DNA of 64,000 nt from VRUE01 sp963753245 (lineage in GTDB: Bacteria > Actinomycetota > Thermoleophilia > Solirubrobacterales > 70-9). This document shows, one piece after another, positions 16,746 to 24,084 of this stretch (positions are counted from its first letter, which is position 1; every line of letters starts with the position of its first letter). A model generated the notes under the pieces. It saw only the letters and a list, made by a program, of their open reading frames with translations. It had not been told where the DNA came from and did not search any database. The position numbers and the translations under genes are program-made. The stretch covers positions 124,001 through 188,000 of the forward strand of contig CAVWBK010000005.1 of NCBI GenBank assembly GCA_963753245.1. Direction: 5' to 3'.

Positions 16746-16801
16746 CCCCTCACCCGGAGCCTGGGATCGACCACTACGTCCAAAGCGGGCAACCCGACGG
16801 C

Positions 16802-17524
16802 GTGCCGCCGCTGGAGTTGACCGGCGAGCGCACGCTGCCCGACGTCCCCGAGGAGAACTACTGGTACCGGCGCCACCTGGTGATCTATGAGTGGATCGCG
16901 GAGCGGGTCGCCGGCAAGCGGGTGGTCGACATGGCCTGCGGGGAGGGGTACGGCTCCAACGTGCTGGCCGCGGGCGCCGCGAGCGTGGTCGGAGTCGACG
17001 CCAATCCGGAGGCTCATGAGCACGCCCGCCTACGTTACGTGCGGCCCAATCTGCGCTTCGAGCGCGACTTGGTCGAGAGCTTCTCGGAGCCTTGCGATGC
17101 CGTCGTCTTCCTGCAGACGATCGAGCACGTCGAGGACCCCGGGGCGATCCTCGAGCACTTCAAGTCGATGTTGGCGCCCCAAAGCGTCGCCTTCGTCTCG
17201 ACCCCGAATCTGCTGACCCTGGCCCCCGCCGGCGCCGAGAAGTCCGACAACCCCTGGCACGTCAAGGAGTACCGGGAGGCGGAGTTCCGGGCGCTCTGCG
17301 AGGCGCACTTCGAGCGGGTCGAGCTGCTCGGTCTCTTCCACGCCCGAAAGCTTCGCGTCCACGAGATTGCGATCAAGCTCGGCTGGGACACGGTCCACAA
17401 GCGGCTCGGTCTGAGCAGGGCCTTCTATGACCGATTCACCCCGGCGATTGCCGCCTCGGATTTCGCCCTGCGCGGCGAAGGGCTGGGGCGGGCGCTGGAC
17501 TTCCTCGCCGTCTGCCATGGCTGA
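16802..17524 (+). CDS. SAM-dependent methyltransferase (Rv3030-like position)
   Basis: 240 residues, GTG start. SAM motifs: VVDMACGEGYGSNVLAAG (motif I), VVGVDANPEAHEHAR (motif II) and DAVVFLQTIEHVEDPGAIL (motif IV region), with SVAFVSTPNLLTLAP after it. The N-terminus LTGERTLPDVPEENYWYRRH matches sugar or polysaccharide O-methyltransferases. Its neighbours are a GH57 enzyme and a GT4 glycosyltransferase, the same trio and order as Rv3030-Rv3031-Rv3032 of M. tuberculosis, where the methyltransferase acts in 6-O-methylglucose lipopolysaccharide synthesis. The same substrate here is inference. It overlaps the GH57 gene by 8 bp. Confidence 0.82.
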   Translation: MPPLELTGERTLPDVPEENYWYRRHLVIYEWIAERVAGKRVVDMACGEGYGSNVLAAGAASVVGVDANPEAHEHARLRYVRPNLRFERDLVESFSEPCDAVVFLQTIEHVEDPGAILEHFKSMLAPQSVAFVSTPNLLTLAPAGAEKSDNPWHVKEYREAEFRALCEAHFERVELLGLFHARKLRVHEIAIKLGWDTVHKRLGLSRAFYDRFTPAIAASDFALRGEGLGRALDFLAVCHG

Positions 17525-18929
17525 GCCCGGCGGCGAGGGCGACCTGGCGATCGTCCTCCACACCCACATGCCATATGTCGAGGGTTTCGGGACCTACCCG
17601 TTCGGGGAGGAGTGGCTCTTCGACGCGGTGATTCGCTCCTACCTGCCGCTCCTCGACGTCGCCCGCGACCTGACGATGACGATCACCCCGGTGCTCGCCG
17701 ACCAGCTTGAGGACCCCGGTGTGCGGGCCCGCCTGCGCGACTTCCTGATCGAGTGGCGGATCGGCGCCGCCGAGGCCGACGCGAAGGAGGTGTCGCCCGA
17801 GTGCCGGGCAGCATGCGCGGCCGAGCTGGCCCGCTACCGGCGTGCCCTGGAGCTGCTCGACCGCGCGGCCGGGGATCCGTTGCACCCCTTTCGCGAGGCG
17901 GCCACAGCGGGTCGTGTCGCGCTCGCCACCTCGGCGGCGACCCACGCGGTGTTGCCGCTGCTCGCGACGCGCGCCGGCCAGCGCCTGCAGATCGACGCCG
18001 GGACCCGCTCGCACCGCCGCCGCTTCGGCTGGGACGGCGGCTTTTGGCTGCCCGAGTGCGCCTACGCGCCAGGCCTGGAGTGGCGGCTGGCCGAACAGGG
18101 AGTCGGCTGGTTTTGCGTCGATCGCAGCGCCTACGCGCCATCGATGCAGGCGCTTTCGCCGGTGGGCACCGAGGCAGGCCCGGTCGCGCTGCCGATCGAC
18201 TGGGAGGCGATCGGCTGGCTGTGGTCACTGGATGGCTATCCGTCGGACCCCGCCCACGCCCAGTTCGCCGGAAAATCTTTGCGCGGGATCAGGATCTGGA
18301 AGGTCGGCGGCGGCGCCTATGACCCGCAAGCAGCCGAGCGGGCCGCGCGCCGCCAGGCGCAGGAGTTCCTCGCCGCGATCGCTGCCAGACTGCGCGAGTT
18401 CGCGGCCCGCGAGGGACGGCGCGGCCTTTCGGTCTTCGCGATTGACACCGAGCTGCTCGGCCACTGGTGGTCGGAGGGAGTCAGCTGGTTGGGCGAGGTG
18501 CTCGAGGGTGCGGCGGCGGCCGGGGTCAGGCTGCTGACGGTTCCCCAGGCCTTGGCCGAGCACCAGCCACTGCGCCGTCCGCTCCTCGCCTCCAGCTGGG
18601 GGGAGGGCAAGGACCTGCGGACCTGGGACTCGCCGCAGGTGGCCGACCTGGCCTGGGCGGGGCGCCGCCTGGAGCTGCGCCTGCTGCGCGCCCTCTCGGC
18701 CGGCCTGCCAGCCCGCGCGGCGGCTCGCGCCGCGCGCGAGCTGCTCGCCGTGCAGTCAAGTGACTGGGCTTTCCTCGACGGCCGCGGTGAGGCCGGCGAT
18801 TACCCCTTCCAGCGGGCCAGCGATCACGCCCGTTCGGCCCTGGAGGCCATAGACTCCCCGACCAGTATCGAACCGCGTATGCGCTCGCTTGCCCCGGATC
18901 TGAGTATCGCTCCACTCCTGGAGCGATAG
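17517..18929 (+). CDS. GH57-family 1,4-alpha-glucan branching enzyme (Rv3031-like)
   Basis: 470 residues from the ATG at 17517; this start gives the typical GH57 opening LAIVLHTHMPYVEGFGTYPF. The catalytic nucleophile is Glu180 in FWLPECAYAPGLEWRL and the acid/base is Asp310 in FAIDTELLGHWWSEGV. The C-terminal helical domain contains LAVQSSDWAFLDGRGEAGDY, the DUF1957 signature that distinguishes branching enzymes from GH57 amylases. It is a little shorter than Rv3031 (526 aa). Predicted role: adding alpha-1,6 branches to an alpha-1,4 glucan, cytoplasmic. It is sandwiched between a methyltransferase and a GT4, consistent with a methylated glucan or glycogen-like product. Confidence 0.87.
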   Translation: MAEPGGEGDLAIVLHTHMPYVEGFGTYPFGEEWLFDAVIRSYLPLLDVARDLTMTITPVLADQLEDPGVRARLRDFLIEWRIGAAEADAKEVSPECRAACAAELARYRRALELLDRAAGDPLHPFREAATAGRVALATSAATHAVLPLLATRAGQRLQIDAGTRSHRRRFGWDGGFWLPECAYAPGLEWRLAEQGVGWFCVDRSAYAPSMQALSPVGTEAGPVALPIDWEAIGWLWSLDGYPSDPAHAQFAGKSLRGIRIWKVGGGAYDPQAAERAARRQAQEFLAAIAARLREFAAREGRRGLSVFAIDTELLGHWWSEGVSWLGEVLEGAAAAGVRLLTVPQALAEHQPLRRPLLASSWGEGKDLRTWDSPQVADLAWAGRRLELRLLRALSAGLPARAAARAARELLAVQSSDWAFLDGRGEAGDYPFQRASDHARSALEAIDSPTSIEPRMRSLAPDLSIAPLLER

Positions 18930-18939
18930 GCCCGCGCCC

Positions 18940-20148
18940 ATGGCCGCCACCCGCGTTCTGATTCTCTCCTGGGAGTACCCACCGCTGATCGAGGGCGGTC
19001 TCGCCCGTCATGTCCGCAAGCTTTCCGAGGCGTTGATCGAACGCGACGTCGAGGTCCATGTCCTGACTCGCGGAGGCGAGGAGTCCCCGGCCGAGGATCG
19101 CAGTGCGGGCGTCGCAATCCACCGCATCCGCGAGCCAAAAAGACCGACCGACCTGGGCGAGTTCGTCGCCTGGGTGGAGCGCATGAACTCGGACATGCTC
19201 GCCGCCGGGGTCGAGCTCGGCGACCGCTTCGACTTCGACCTCGTTCACGGCCATGATTGGCTGGTCGCCAACGCCTGCGATCACCTCGCCAAGCGCTTCG
19301 ACGCGCCGCTGGTGACGACGATCCACGCCACCGAGCACGGTCGCCACCAGGGCTGGGTCAACAAGCACCCGCAGACCTATATCCACGGGGTCGAGCGCTG
19401 GATCTCCAACCGCTCTGAGCGGGTGATCGCCTGCTCGCATTACATGCGCGAGCAGATCGTCGACATCTTCGGCGTCGAGGAGGAGCGGGTGACCGTGATC
19501 CCGAACGGGATCGACCCAGGTGATCTGCCGCCACAGGACCCAGAGGAGCTGAGTCGGCTGCGGGGCGAGTTCGCCGCACCCGAGGAGAAGTTGGTCCTGC
19601 TGATCGGCCGGCTGGTCTATGAGAAGGGCTTCCAGCTGGCGTTGGAGGCGATGCCGCGACTGATCGAGGAGGCGCCCGGCACCCGCTTCCTCGTCGCCGG
19701 CTCCGGCACCCACGAGGCCGAGCTTCACAAGCAGGCGCAGGAGCTGGGGTTGATGGAGCACGGCAGCTTCGTCGGCTGGATTGGCGATGACGTCCTGCAC
19801 TCGCTCTACCGGATCGCCGACCTCACCGTGGTGCCCTCGATCTATGAGCCGTTTGGCCTCGTTGCCCTGGAGGCGATGGCCTCGGGGTGTCCTTGCATCG
19901 TCGCCGACACCGGCGGCCTGCGCGAGGTCGTCCCCCACGAGGAAGCTGGGCTGCGCTTCACCGCCCATGACCCCGACGCCCTCGCCGACGTCGCCGTGCG
20001 CGTCCTTTGCGATGACAAGTTGGGTCGCCGGTTGGTGGCCGAAGCCTACGAGCACCTGCGCCGCTTCGATTGGGGTGACGTCGCCGAGCGGACCGCCTCT
20101 GTCTATGCCGATCTCGCCACGGCTAGACCGAGCGCCGGTAGGTCCTAG
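18940..20148 (+). CDS. GT4 glycosyltransferase, alpha-1,4-glucan type (Rv3032-like)
   Basis: 402 residues. The opening LILSWEYPPLIEGGLARHVR is the glycogen-synthase/GT4 N-terminal signature. FDLVHGHDWLVANACDHLA, TTIHATEHGRHQGWVNKHP, the linker VIPNGIDPGDLP, and the C-terminal nucleotide-sugar motif SIYEPFGLVALEAMASGCPC (E-x7-E) follow in order. Rv3032 elongates alpha-1,4-glucans including the methylglucose lipopolysaccharide precursor; general glycogen synthesis is an equally open alternative here. Ten bases separate it from the GH57 gene. No membrane segment. Confidence 0.88.
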   Translation: MAATRVLILSWEYPPLIEGGLARHVRKLSEALIERDVEVHVLTRGGEESPAEDRSAGVAIHRIREPKRPTDLGEFVAWVERMNSDMLAAGVELGDRFDFDLVHGHDWLVANACDHLAKRFDAPLVTTIHATEHGRHQGWVNKHPQTYIHGVERWISNRSERVIACSHYMREQIVDIFGVEEERVTVIPNGIDPGDLPPQDPEELSRLRGEFAAPEEKLVLLIGRLVYEKGFQLALEAMPRLIEEAPGTRFLVAGSGTHEAELHKQAQELGLMEHGSFVGWIGDDVLHSLYRIADLTVVPSIYEPFGLVALEAMASGCPCIVADTGGLREVVPHEEAGLRFTAHDPDALADVAVRVLCDDKLGRRLVAEAYEHLRRFDWGDVAERTASVYADLATARPSAGRS

Positions 20149-20194
20149 ACGCGCAGTTTTTGACGCTCCTATCCCATCAAACCCCCCAACGACC

Positions 20195-20200
20195 AGGAGG
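20195..20200 (+). promoter_or_regulatory. Ribosome binding site supporting a TTG start
   Basis: AGGAGG ends 6 nt before TTG at 20207. This supports the small gene after the GT4 even though it has no ATG. Confidence 0.65.
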
Positions 20201-20206
20201 CACCAG

Positions 20207-20443
20207 TTGAAGACCTTCAAGATTGGAATTGACGGAGAGATCGACCCCGTAAGGCGCGACGCCCTGCTGAACATGGACGGCGTCACGAGCTTCTCAGGAG
20301 CCCTCAAGGATGCCGAAGGAATCGAGTACGGCCTCGTGGTCCTCTGCGAAGCCGAGACTGAGGCCGGGGCGATCGAAGTAGTGGGCGCCGCCCTCGGGGT
20401 TTCGCGGGATCGGATCTCCTTGATCGACTCCGCCGCGGACTGA
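20207..20443 (+). CDS. Small conserved-looking protein, unknown function
   Basis: 78 residues, TTG start with a strong Shine-Dalgarno. Sequence opens MKTFKIGIDGEIDPVRRDAL and contains YGLVVLCEAETEAGAIEVVG, alternating beta and alpha segments reminiscent of a ferredoxin-like alpha/beta fold. No cysteines suited to metal binding, no membrane segment. I do not recognise the family. It follows the GT4 gene by 58 bp on the same strand and could be the last gene of the glucan cluster, but a functional link is only positional. Confidence 0.6.
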   Translation: MKTFKIGIDGEIDPVRRDALLNMDGVTSFSGALKDAEGIEYGLVVLCEAETEAGAIEVVGAALGVSRDRISLIDSAAD

Positions 20444-20455
20444 TTCATCTCCTAG

Positions 20456-20809
20456 TTGGAGATGGCCGGCTCCGCCCCTGTGGATATGGCGACGTCCGCA
20501 GGCCCTCCTAGCCTTCGGCAGGTGATTTCAAAGGCCGCCGTCGAAGCCGTGACCAACCCCGCCAACCAGTCCTCCTTGGGCGAGGAAAACTCAGGAATGC
20601 AGGCGGTCAACGACCACGATGTCGTGGCCGAACTTAGGCGCATCGAAGGCTTGGACGCCAGTGAAGCTCGGCGTCTTGGTCGTGATGCCGTCGCCCACAT
20701 CGGCGGCCAGATCGAGCCGCGAGTCTCGCGTGGCGGACTCGCTGCGGGCCGCATACGTCGTCATCGCTACGAGCTGTGGTGGGTGCCCCGCACCGCGATT
20801 CGCTCTTAG
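20456..20809 (+). CDS. Possible small protein in a poorly coding region
   Basis: 117 codons, TTG start or ATG at 20462. No family recognised. The C-terminal half (VVAELRRIEGLDASEARRLG, then YELWWVPRTAIRS) looks more protein-like than the rest and might begin at an internal ATG near 20597. Codon third positions are less biased than in neighbouring genes, so this may be a decayed or laterally acquired remnant, or not a gene. Confidence 0.3.
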   Translation: MEMAGSAPVDMATSAGPPSLRQVISKAAVEAVTNPANQSSLGEENSGMQAVNDHDVVAELRRIEGLDASEARRLGRDAVAHIGGQIEPRVSRGGLAAGRIRRHRYELWWVPRTAIRS

Positions 20810-21035
20810 GGAGGATCAGTGCGGGGGGCGAGCTCGGCCCCCTTCTTGTCGAGGCGGCGGCGGTAGCGGGGAGTCTTGAACGGAGTTTCGCCCGCGAACG
20901 CTCGACATCCTGTGGAGCCTCCGCAGAAGCTAAATGGTTTCTATCTGCGAGTCGCTAGGGACCTTCGGGTCAGTTGTTGCGTCGTTTTCGAGAGCGTTTA
21001 ACACCTCACTAACGGCTCCACTAAGCCAGAACCGC
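20810..21035. other. Non-coding stretch with no recognisable feature
   Basis: Between the doubtful small gene and the ABC permease end. Base composition is less GC-rich near 20930-21010 than elsewhere. I see no tRNA, terminal inverted repeats or transposase fragment. The stretch 20444-21035 as a whole is the least coding part of the window. Confidence 0.5.
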
Positions 21036-21812
21036 CTAGACCGATTGCTGGTAGGTCCTGAAGGCGCGCGTCGCGAACAGCACGCAGATCGCGACGAAGC
21101 CGATCAGGAGCGCGGTGCGCGAGATGATCAGGCTCCAATCGGCGCTTTCCATCGCTGCCGAGCGGCCGGCCACCACCGCCCAGTTGACTGGATTGAACTT
21201 GGCGACGGTCTGAATCCATCCGGGCGCGAGGCTGAGCTGCATGAAGGCCCCCGAGAGGAAGGTGAGCGGCAAGAGCAGGAACTGCATCAGCCCGATCAGC
21301 GACTCCTCGCGGCGCAGAAGCAGGGCGACGCCATTGGAGAGGGCGCCGAAGCCGGCGCCGACCAGGACCGAGATGCCGATCAGGATCGCGATTCCCCAGA
21401 TGTTGTTTGGGAAGGTCGCCCCGAGGATCAGGGCGAGCACGATGATGATAAGTGCCTGCACGACGATCCCGACCGAGTTCTGCAGGATCCGTCCGAAGAT
21501 CAGCGAGGAGCGGTTCACCGGCGAGACCAAAAACCGGTCAATCACGCCGCGGTCGATGTCATCGATCATCGCCATCCCGCCCCAGCCCGAGGAGAAGAAC
21601 GCGGTCATCACGATCACGCCGGGGGTCAGCAGCTGGATGTAGGAGGTGCTTTCAAAGCCCGGTATCTCGACCACGTTCTTGAACAGGGCTCCGAAGAGCA
21701 AAAGCCAGATGATCGGTTGGACGAGGGTGACGGCGATCCACCACGGTTGGCGCAGGAGTGCGCGCAGGTGGCGCACGGTCATGTACTGGGAGTCTCGGAT
21801 CGCCTTGCTCAT
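21036..21812 (-). CDS. ABC-2 type transporter permease (DrrB-like)
   Basis: 258 residues with about six hydrophobic segments, the first in WIAVTLVQPIIWLLLFGALF and later ones such as IIIVLALILGATFP, IAILIGISVLVGAGFGALS and LLPLTFLSGAFM. The topology and the phrase LTPGVIVMTAFFSSGWGG followed by DIDRGVIDRFLVSPVNRSSL are typical of DrrB/NodJ ABC-2 permeases. It overlaps the ATPase gene by 4 bp, forming a two-gene exporter. DrrAB-type systems extrude drugs or lipids; the substrate here is unknown. Confidence 0.88.
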   Translation of the reverse strand: MSKAIRDSQYMTVRHLRALLRQPWWIAVTLVQPIIWLLLFGALFKNVVEIPGFESTSYIQLLTPGVIVMTAFFSSGWGGMAMIDDIDRGVIDRFLVSPVNRSSLIFGRILQNSVGIVVQALIIIVLALILGATFPNNIWGIAILIGISVLVGAGFGALSNGVALLLRREESLIGLMQFLLLPLTFLSGAFMQLSLAPGWIQTVAKFNPVNWAVVAGRSAAMESADWSLIISRTALLIGFVAICVLFATRAFRTYQQSV

Positions 21813-22798
21813 TTATTTGCCTCCTGGGTGTCATCGGCCTCGGCGCGCTCGAAGGTGCGGCCCGCGTAGCGCAGGTAGACGTCATCTAGGGATGGCCTGG
21901 CCACGGTCACGGCTGCCGCTCCGGCGCCGCGCGCCTCGAGCGCCTGCAGGACCGCCGGCACGGCACGGGCGCCATCCTCGGCTCGCGCGTGCAGTACGCG
22001 GCCGTCGAGGACAACCTCCCGCACCCCCTCAACCTCCTCCAGCGCGGCGGGCAACTCGCCGTTGTGGCGCTCGGAGTCGAGCTCGATCCGCAGCGCGTCG
22101 CCACGCAGCTCGCGCTTTAGCTCATCGGGCGAGCCTTCGGCGACGATCTTGCCGCGGTCGACGATCACCAGCTGGGAGGCGAGCAGATCGGCCTCCTCGA
22201 GGTAGTGGGTGGTGAGCAGGATCGTCATCCCCTGCTCGGCGGCGAGCTCGGAGAGCTCCTCCCACATTTCCGCCCGCACCTCGGGGTCCAGGCCGGTGGT
22301 CGGCTCGTCGAGGAAGAGGATGCCGGGCCGGTGGACGAGCGCCATCGCGATGTTGAGGCGGCGCTCCATGCCGCCGGAGAGCGTGCGGGCGATTCGGTCG
22401 GCGGCATCGCTGAGGTTGAAGCGGGCCAGGAGCTCCTCGATGCGCAGCTCCAGCTCAGCGCCGCGCATGCCGTAGACCTGGCCCTGCAGGCGGACGTTCT
22501 CACGAGCGGTCGCCTCGCGGTCGACCGTCGACTTCTGGGCGACGACACCGATCGCGCGACGGACCGCGTCGGCTTCGGTCGCGACATCGTGTCCAGCGAC
22601 GCTTGCCTCGCCCGCGTCGGCTCGGGAGAGGGTGGTGAGGATCTTCACCGTCGTCGACTTGCCAGCTCCATTGGGGCCGAGCAGGCCAAAGACCGTGCCC
22701 GACGGCACCCGGAAGGAAATGCCGTCAAGGGCCTGGACCTCGTCCCCGTATTTCTTCTTGAGGCCGGTGACCTCAATCGCATTGGTTGCGCCGTTCAT
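21809..22798 (-). CDS. ABC transporter ATP-binding protein (DrrA-like)
   Basis: 329 residues from the ATG at 22798; AGGAGG at 22804-22809 is 5 nt upstream, which rules out the GTG two codons earlier. Walker A GPNGAGKST (41-49), Q-loop GVVAQKSTVDREATARENV, signature LSGGMERRL, Walker B ILFLDEPTTGLD, and switch His TTHYLEEAD. A C-terminal ~90-residue extension with LRIELDSERHNGELPAALEE is the DrrA-type regulatory domain. Partner of the downstream permease; divergent from a MarR-family gene that likely controls it. Confidence 0.92.
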   Translation of the reverse strand: MNGATNAIEVTGLKKKYGDEVQALDGISFRVPSGTVFGLLGPNGAGKSTTVKILTTLSRADAGEASVAGHDVATEADAVRRAIGVVAQKSTVDREATARENVRLQGQVYGMRGAELELRIEELLARFNLSDAADRIARTLSGGMERRLNIAMALVHRPGILFLDEPTTGLDPEVRAEMWEELSELAAEQGMTILLTTHYLEEADLLASQLVIVDRGKIVAEGSPDELKRELRGDALRIELDSERHNGELPAALEEVEGVREVVLDGRVLHARAEDGARAVPAVLQALEARGAGAAAVTVARPSLDDVYLRYAGRTFERAEADDTQEANK

Positions 22799-22803
22799 GC
22801 GCA

Positions 22804-22809
22804 CCTCCT
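22804..22809 (-). promoter_or_regulatory. Ribosome binding site fixing the DrrA-like start
   Basis: AGGAGG on the minus strand, 5 nt before ATG 22798. The in-frame GTG at 22804 would overlap it, so ATG is the start. Confidence 0.7.
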
Positions 22810-22818
22810 AGAATTCTC

Positions 22819-22850
22819 TTACCAATCAAGTATCTTGAAAATCAAGGTAA
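22819..22850. promoter_or_regulatory. Inverted repeats between drrAB-like genes and marR-like gene (candidate operator)
   Basis: TCAAG (22826-22830) and CTTGA (22834-22838) form a perfect 5-bp repeat around TAT, nested inside TTACC (22819-22823) and GGTAA (22846-22850). The 56-bp divergent gap is markedly AT-richer than its surroundings. A MarR-family dimer binding site is the natural reading; TATCTT (22831-22836) could serve as a -10 element for the plus strand. Confidence 0.5.
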
Positions 22851-22854
22851 CACA

Positions 22855-23331
22855 GTGAGCCACAAAACGAAGTCCGACCTGATGGTCGAGCTCGGTGAAG
22901 CCAACCGGGAGAACCAGGTCGCGGTCGACAAGATGGATGAAGCCGGCGGCCGTGCCCTGGGGGTCAATCGGACCGACGGTCGCTGCATCGACATCGTGCA
23001 CCGGGCTGGGCGGATCGGCGCCGGGCGTTTGGCAGAGGAGGCGGGCCTGACCACCGGGGCGCTGACGGCGGTCGTCGATCGGCTCGAGCGCAAGGGCTAC
23101 CTGCGCCGGGTCCCCGACCCCGAGGACCGTCGCCGGGTGGCGATCGAGGTGACCGAGCTGCTCGACCGGCGCGCGATGGAGATCTGGGGCCGTCTGGCGG
23201 AGCGGGGCACGCCGCTGCTGGCGAGCTTCTCGGTGCTCGAGCTCGAGGCCGTGCTCCGTTTCCTGCGGCTCAGCACTGAACTCAATGAGCAGCGGGCCGG
23301 CGAGATCCGGGCCGAACTCGATCCCCGGTGA
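22855..23331 (+). CDS. MarR-family transcriptional regulator
   Basis: 158 residues from GTG 22855 (weak AAGG 8 nt upstream). The winged helix is clear: IDIVHRAGRIGAGRLAEEAG, TTGALTAVVDRLERKGYLRR (recognition helix plus wing start) and PDPEDRRRVAIEVTELLDRR, the conserved D-x-R-R of the wing. Dimerisation helices flank it. MarR proteins usually repress a neighbouring efflux system and release DNA on binding a small phenolic ligand. Its divergent neighbour is the DrrAB-like exporter, so control of that pair is likely. Confidence 0.88.
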   Translation: MSHKTKSDLMVELGEANRENQVAVDKMDEAGGRALGVNRTDGRCIDIVHRAGRIGAGRLAEEAGLTTGALTAVVDRLERKGYLRRVPDPEDRRRVAIEVTELLDRRAMEIWGRLAERGTPLLASFSVLELEAVLRFLRLSTELNEQRAGEIRAELDPR

Positions 23332-23353
23332 AGGCTGGATTGCCAGGCGATCG

Positions 23354-23370
23354 GGAGAATGCGCTTCTCC
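23354..23370. terminator. Stem-loop between convergent genes
   Basis: GGAGAA (23354-23359) and TTCTCC (23365-23370) pair around a 5-nt loop in the 58-bp gap between the MarR gene and the convergent acyltransferase gene. No U-run; candidate bidirectional terminator. Confidence 0.4.
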
Positions 23371-23389
23371 TACCCCGCGATCGGCTTTC

Positions 23390-24055
23390 CTAGGCCCTCT
23401 CGCCGGGCAGCGGCAGGGTCGTCTCGGCTTCGGGGTCTGGTTCGATCGGCTCGGCCCAGCGCAGCTTCGCCGGCGCCTCGCGCATCCTGATCACGCGGGC
23501 GGGAATGCCGGCGACGACGGCGTTGGCGGGCACGTCCTTGGTGACCACCGAGTTGGTGCCGATGATCGAGTTATCGCCGACCCGCACGCCGCGCAGAATG
23601 CAGGCGCCGTAGCCAATCCAAACGTTCGATCCGACCTCGACATCGCGCTTGTAGATGCCCTGCTCGCGAATCGGGCGCTCGACCTCGACCACGCCGTGGT
23701 CAAAGTCGATGAACATCGCCCGATCGGCGATCACGCACTGCTCGCCGATTCGCACCCGCTGGTAGGCGGAGATCGTGCACTCCTGGCCGATCACGGTCTT
23801 CGCACCGATCGAGACGACGCCCTCGTGGCAGCGGATCTTGGTGCCATCGCCGACCCAGACGAAGCGACCGAATTCGATCCTGCCCTTGCGGGCGATCTGA
23901 AGTTCGAGCTGGCGACCGAGGAAGAGCAGGCCGTCGGTCTGCCAGCGGTAACCGGCGCTGCTCAGCAGGCGCCTGCGTAGATAGCGCCAAAGCAGACGGG
24001 CGTAGCGCTGGTTCAGCATTCCGTTGCGGGCGCAGAAGCGGAGCGTGCGGGTCAC
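23390..24055 (-). CDS. Left-handed beta-helix (hexapeptide) acyltransferase
   Basis: About 221 residues from GTG 24055; the frame extends to a TTG at 24085, which would sit against the start of meaB, so the shorter form is preferred but uncertain. Hexapeptide repeats are visible in IGAKTVIGQECTISAYQRVR and VGSNVWIGYGACILRGVRVG, with GDNSIIGTNSVVTKDVPANA and VVAGIPARVIR, the latter typical of the maltose/galactoside O-acetyltransferase family. The His in FIDFDHGVVEVERP region is a plausible catalytic residue. The acceptor is unknown; sugar or lipid O-acetylation is likely. Trimeric by family. Confidence 0.8.
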   Translation of the reverse strand: MTRTLRFCARNGMLNQRYARLLWRYLRRRLLSSAGYRWQTDGLLFLGRQLELQIARKGRIEFGRFVWVGDGTKIRCHEGVVSIGAKTVIGQECTISAYQRVRIGEQCVIADRAMFIDFDHGVVEVERPIREQGIYKRDVEVGSNVWIGYGACILRGVRVGDNSIIGTNSVVTKDVPANAVVAGIPARVIRMREAPAKLRWAEPIEPDPEAETTLPLPGERA

Positions 24056-24084
24056 GGCGGGCGGGACTTTAGACTGGCGCTGCA

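Noticed and set aside
20160..20188. TTGACG before the small TTG-start gene as a promoter
   Set aside because: No acceptable -10 hexamer at 16-18 bp; the spot is C-rich.
18526..20448. A 640-codon open frame on the minus strand across the GH57/GT4 genes
   Set aside because: Opposite-strand frames stay open easily in very GC-rich genes. The plus-strand genes have clear catalytic motifs; this frame has no recognisable motif.
20444..21035. Insertion sequence or prophage remnant
   Set aside because: No transposase motif, terminal repeats or target duplication seen.
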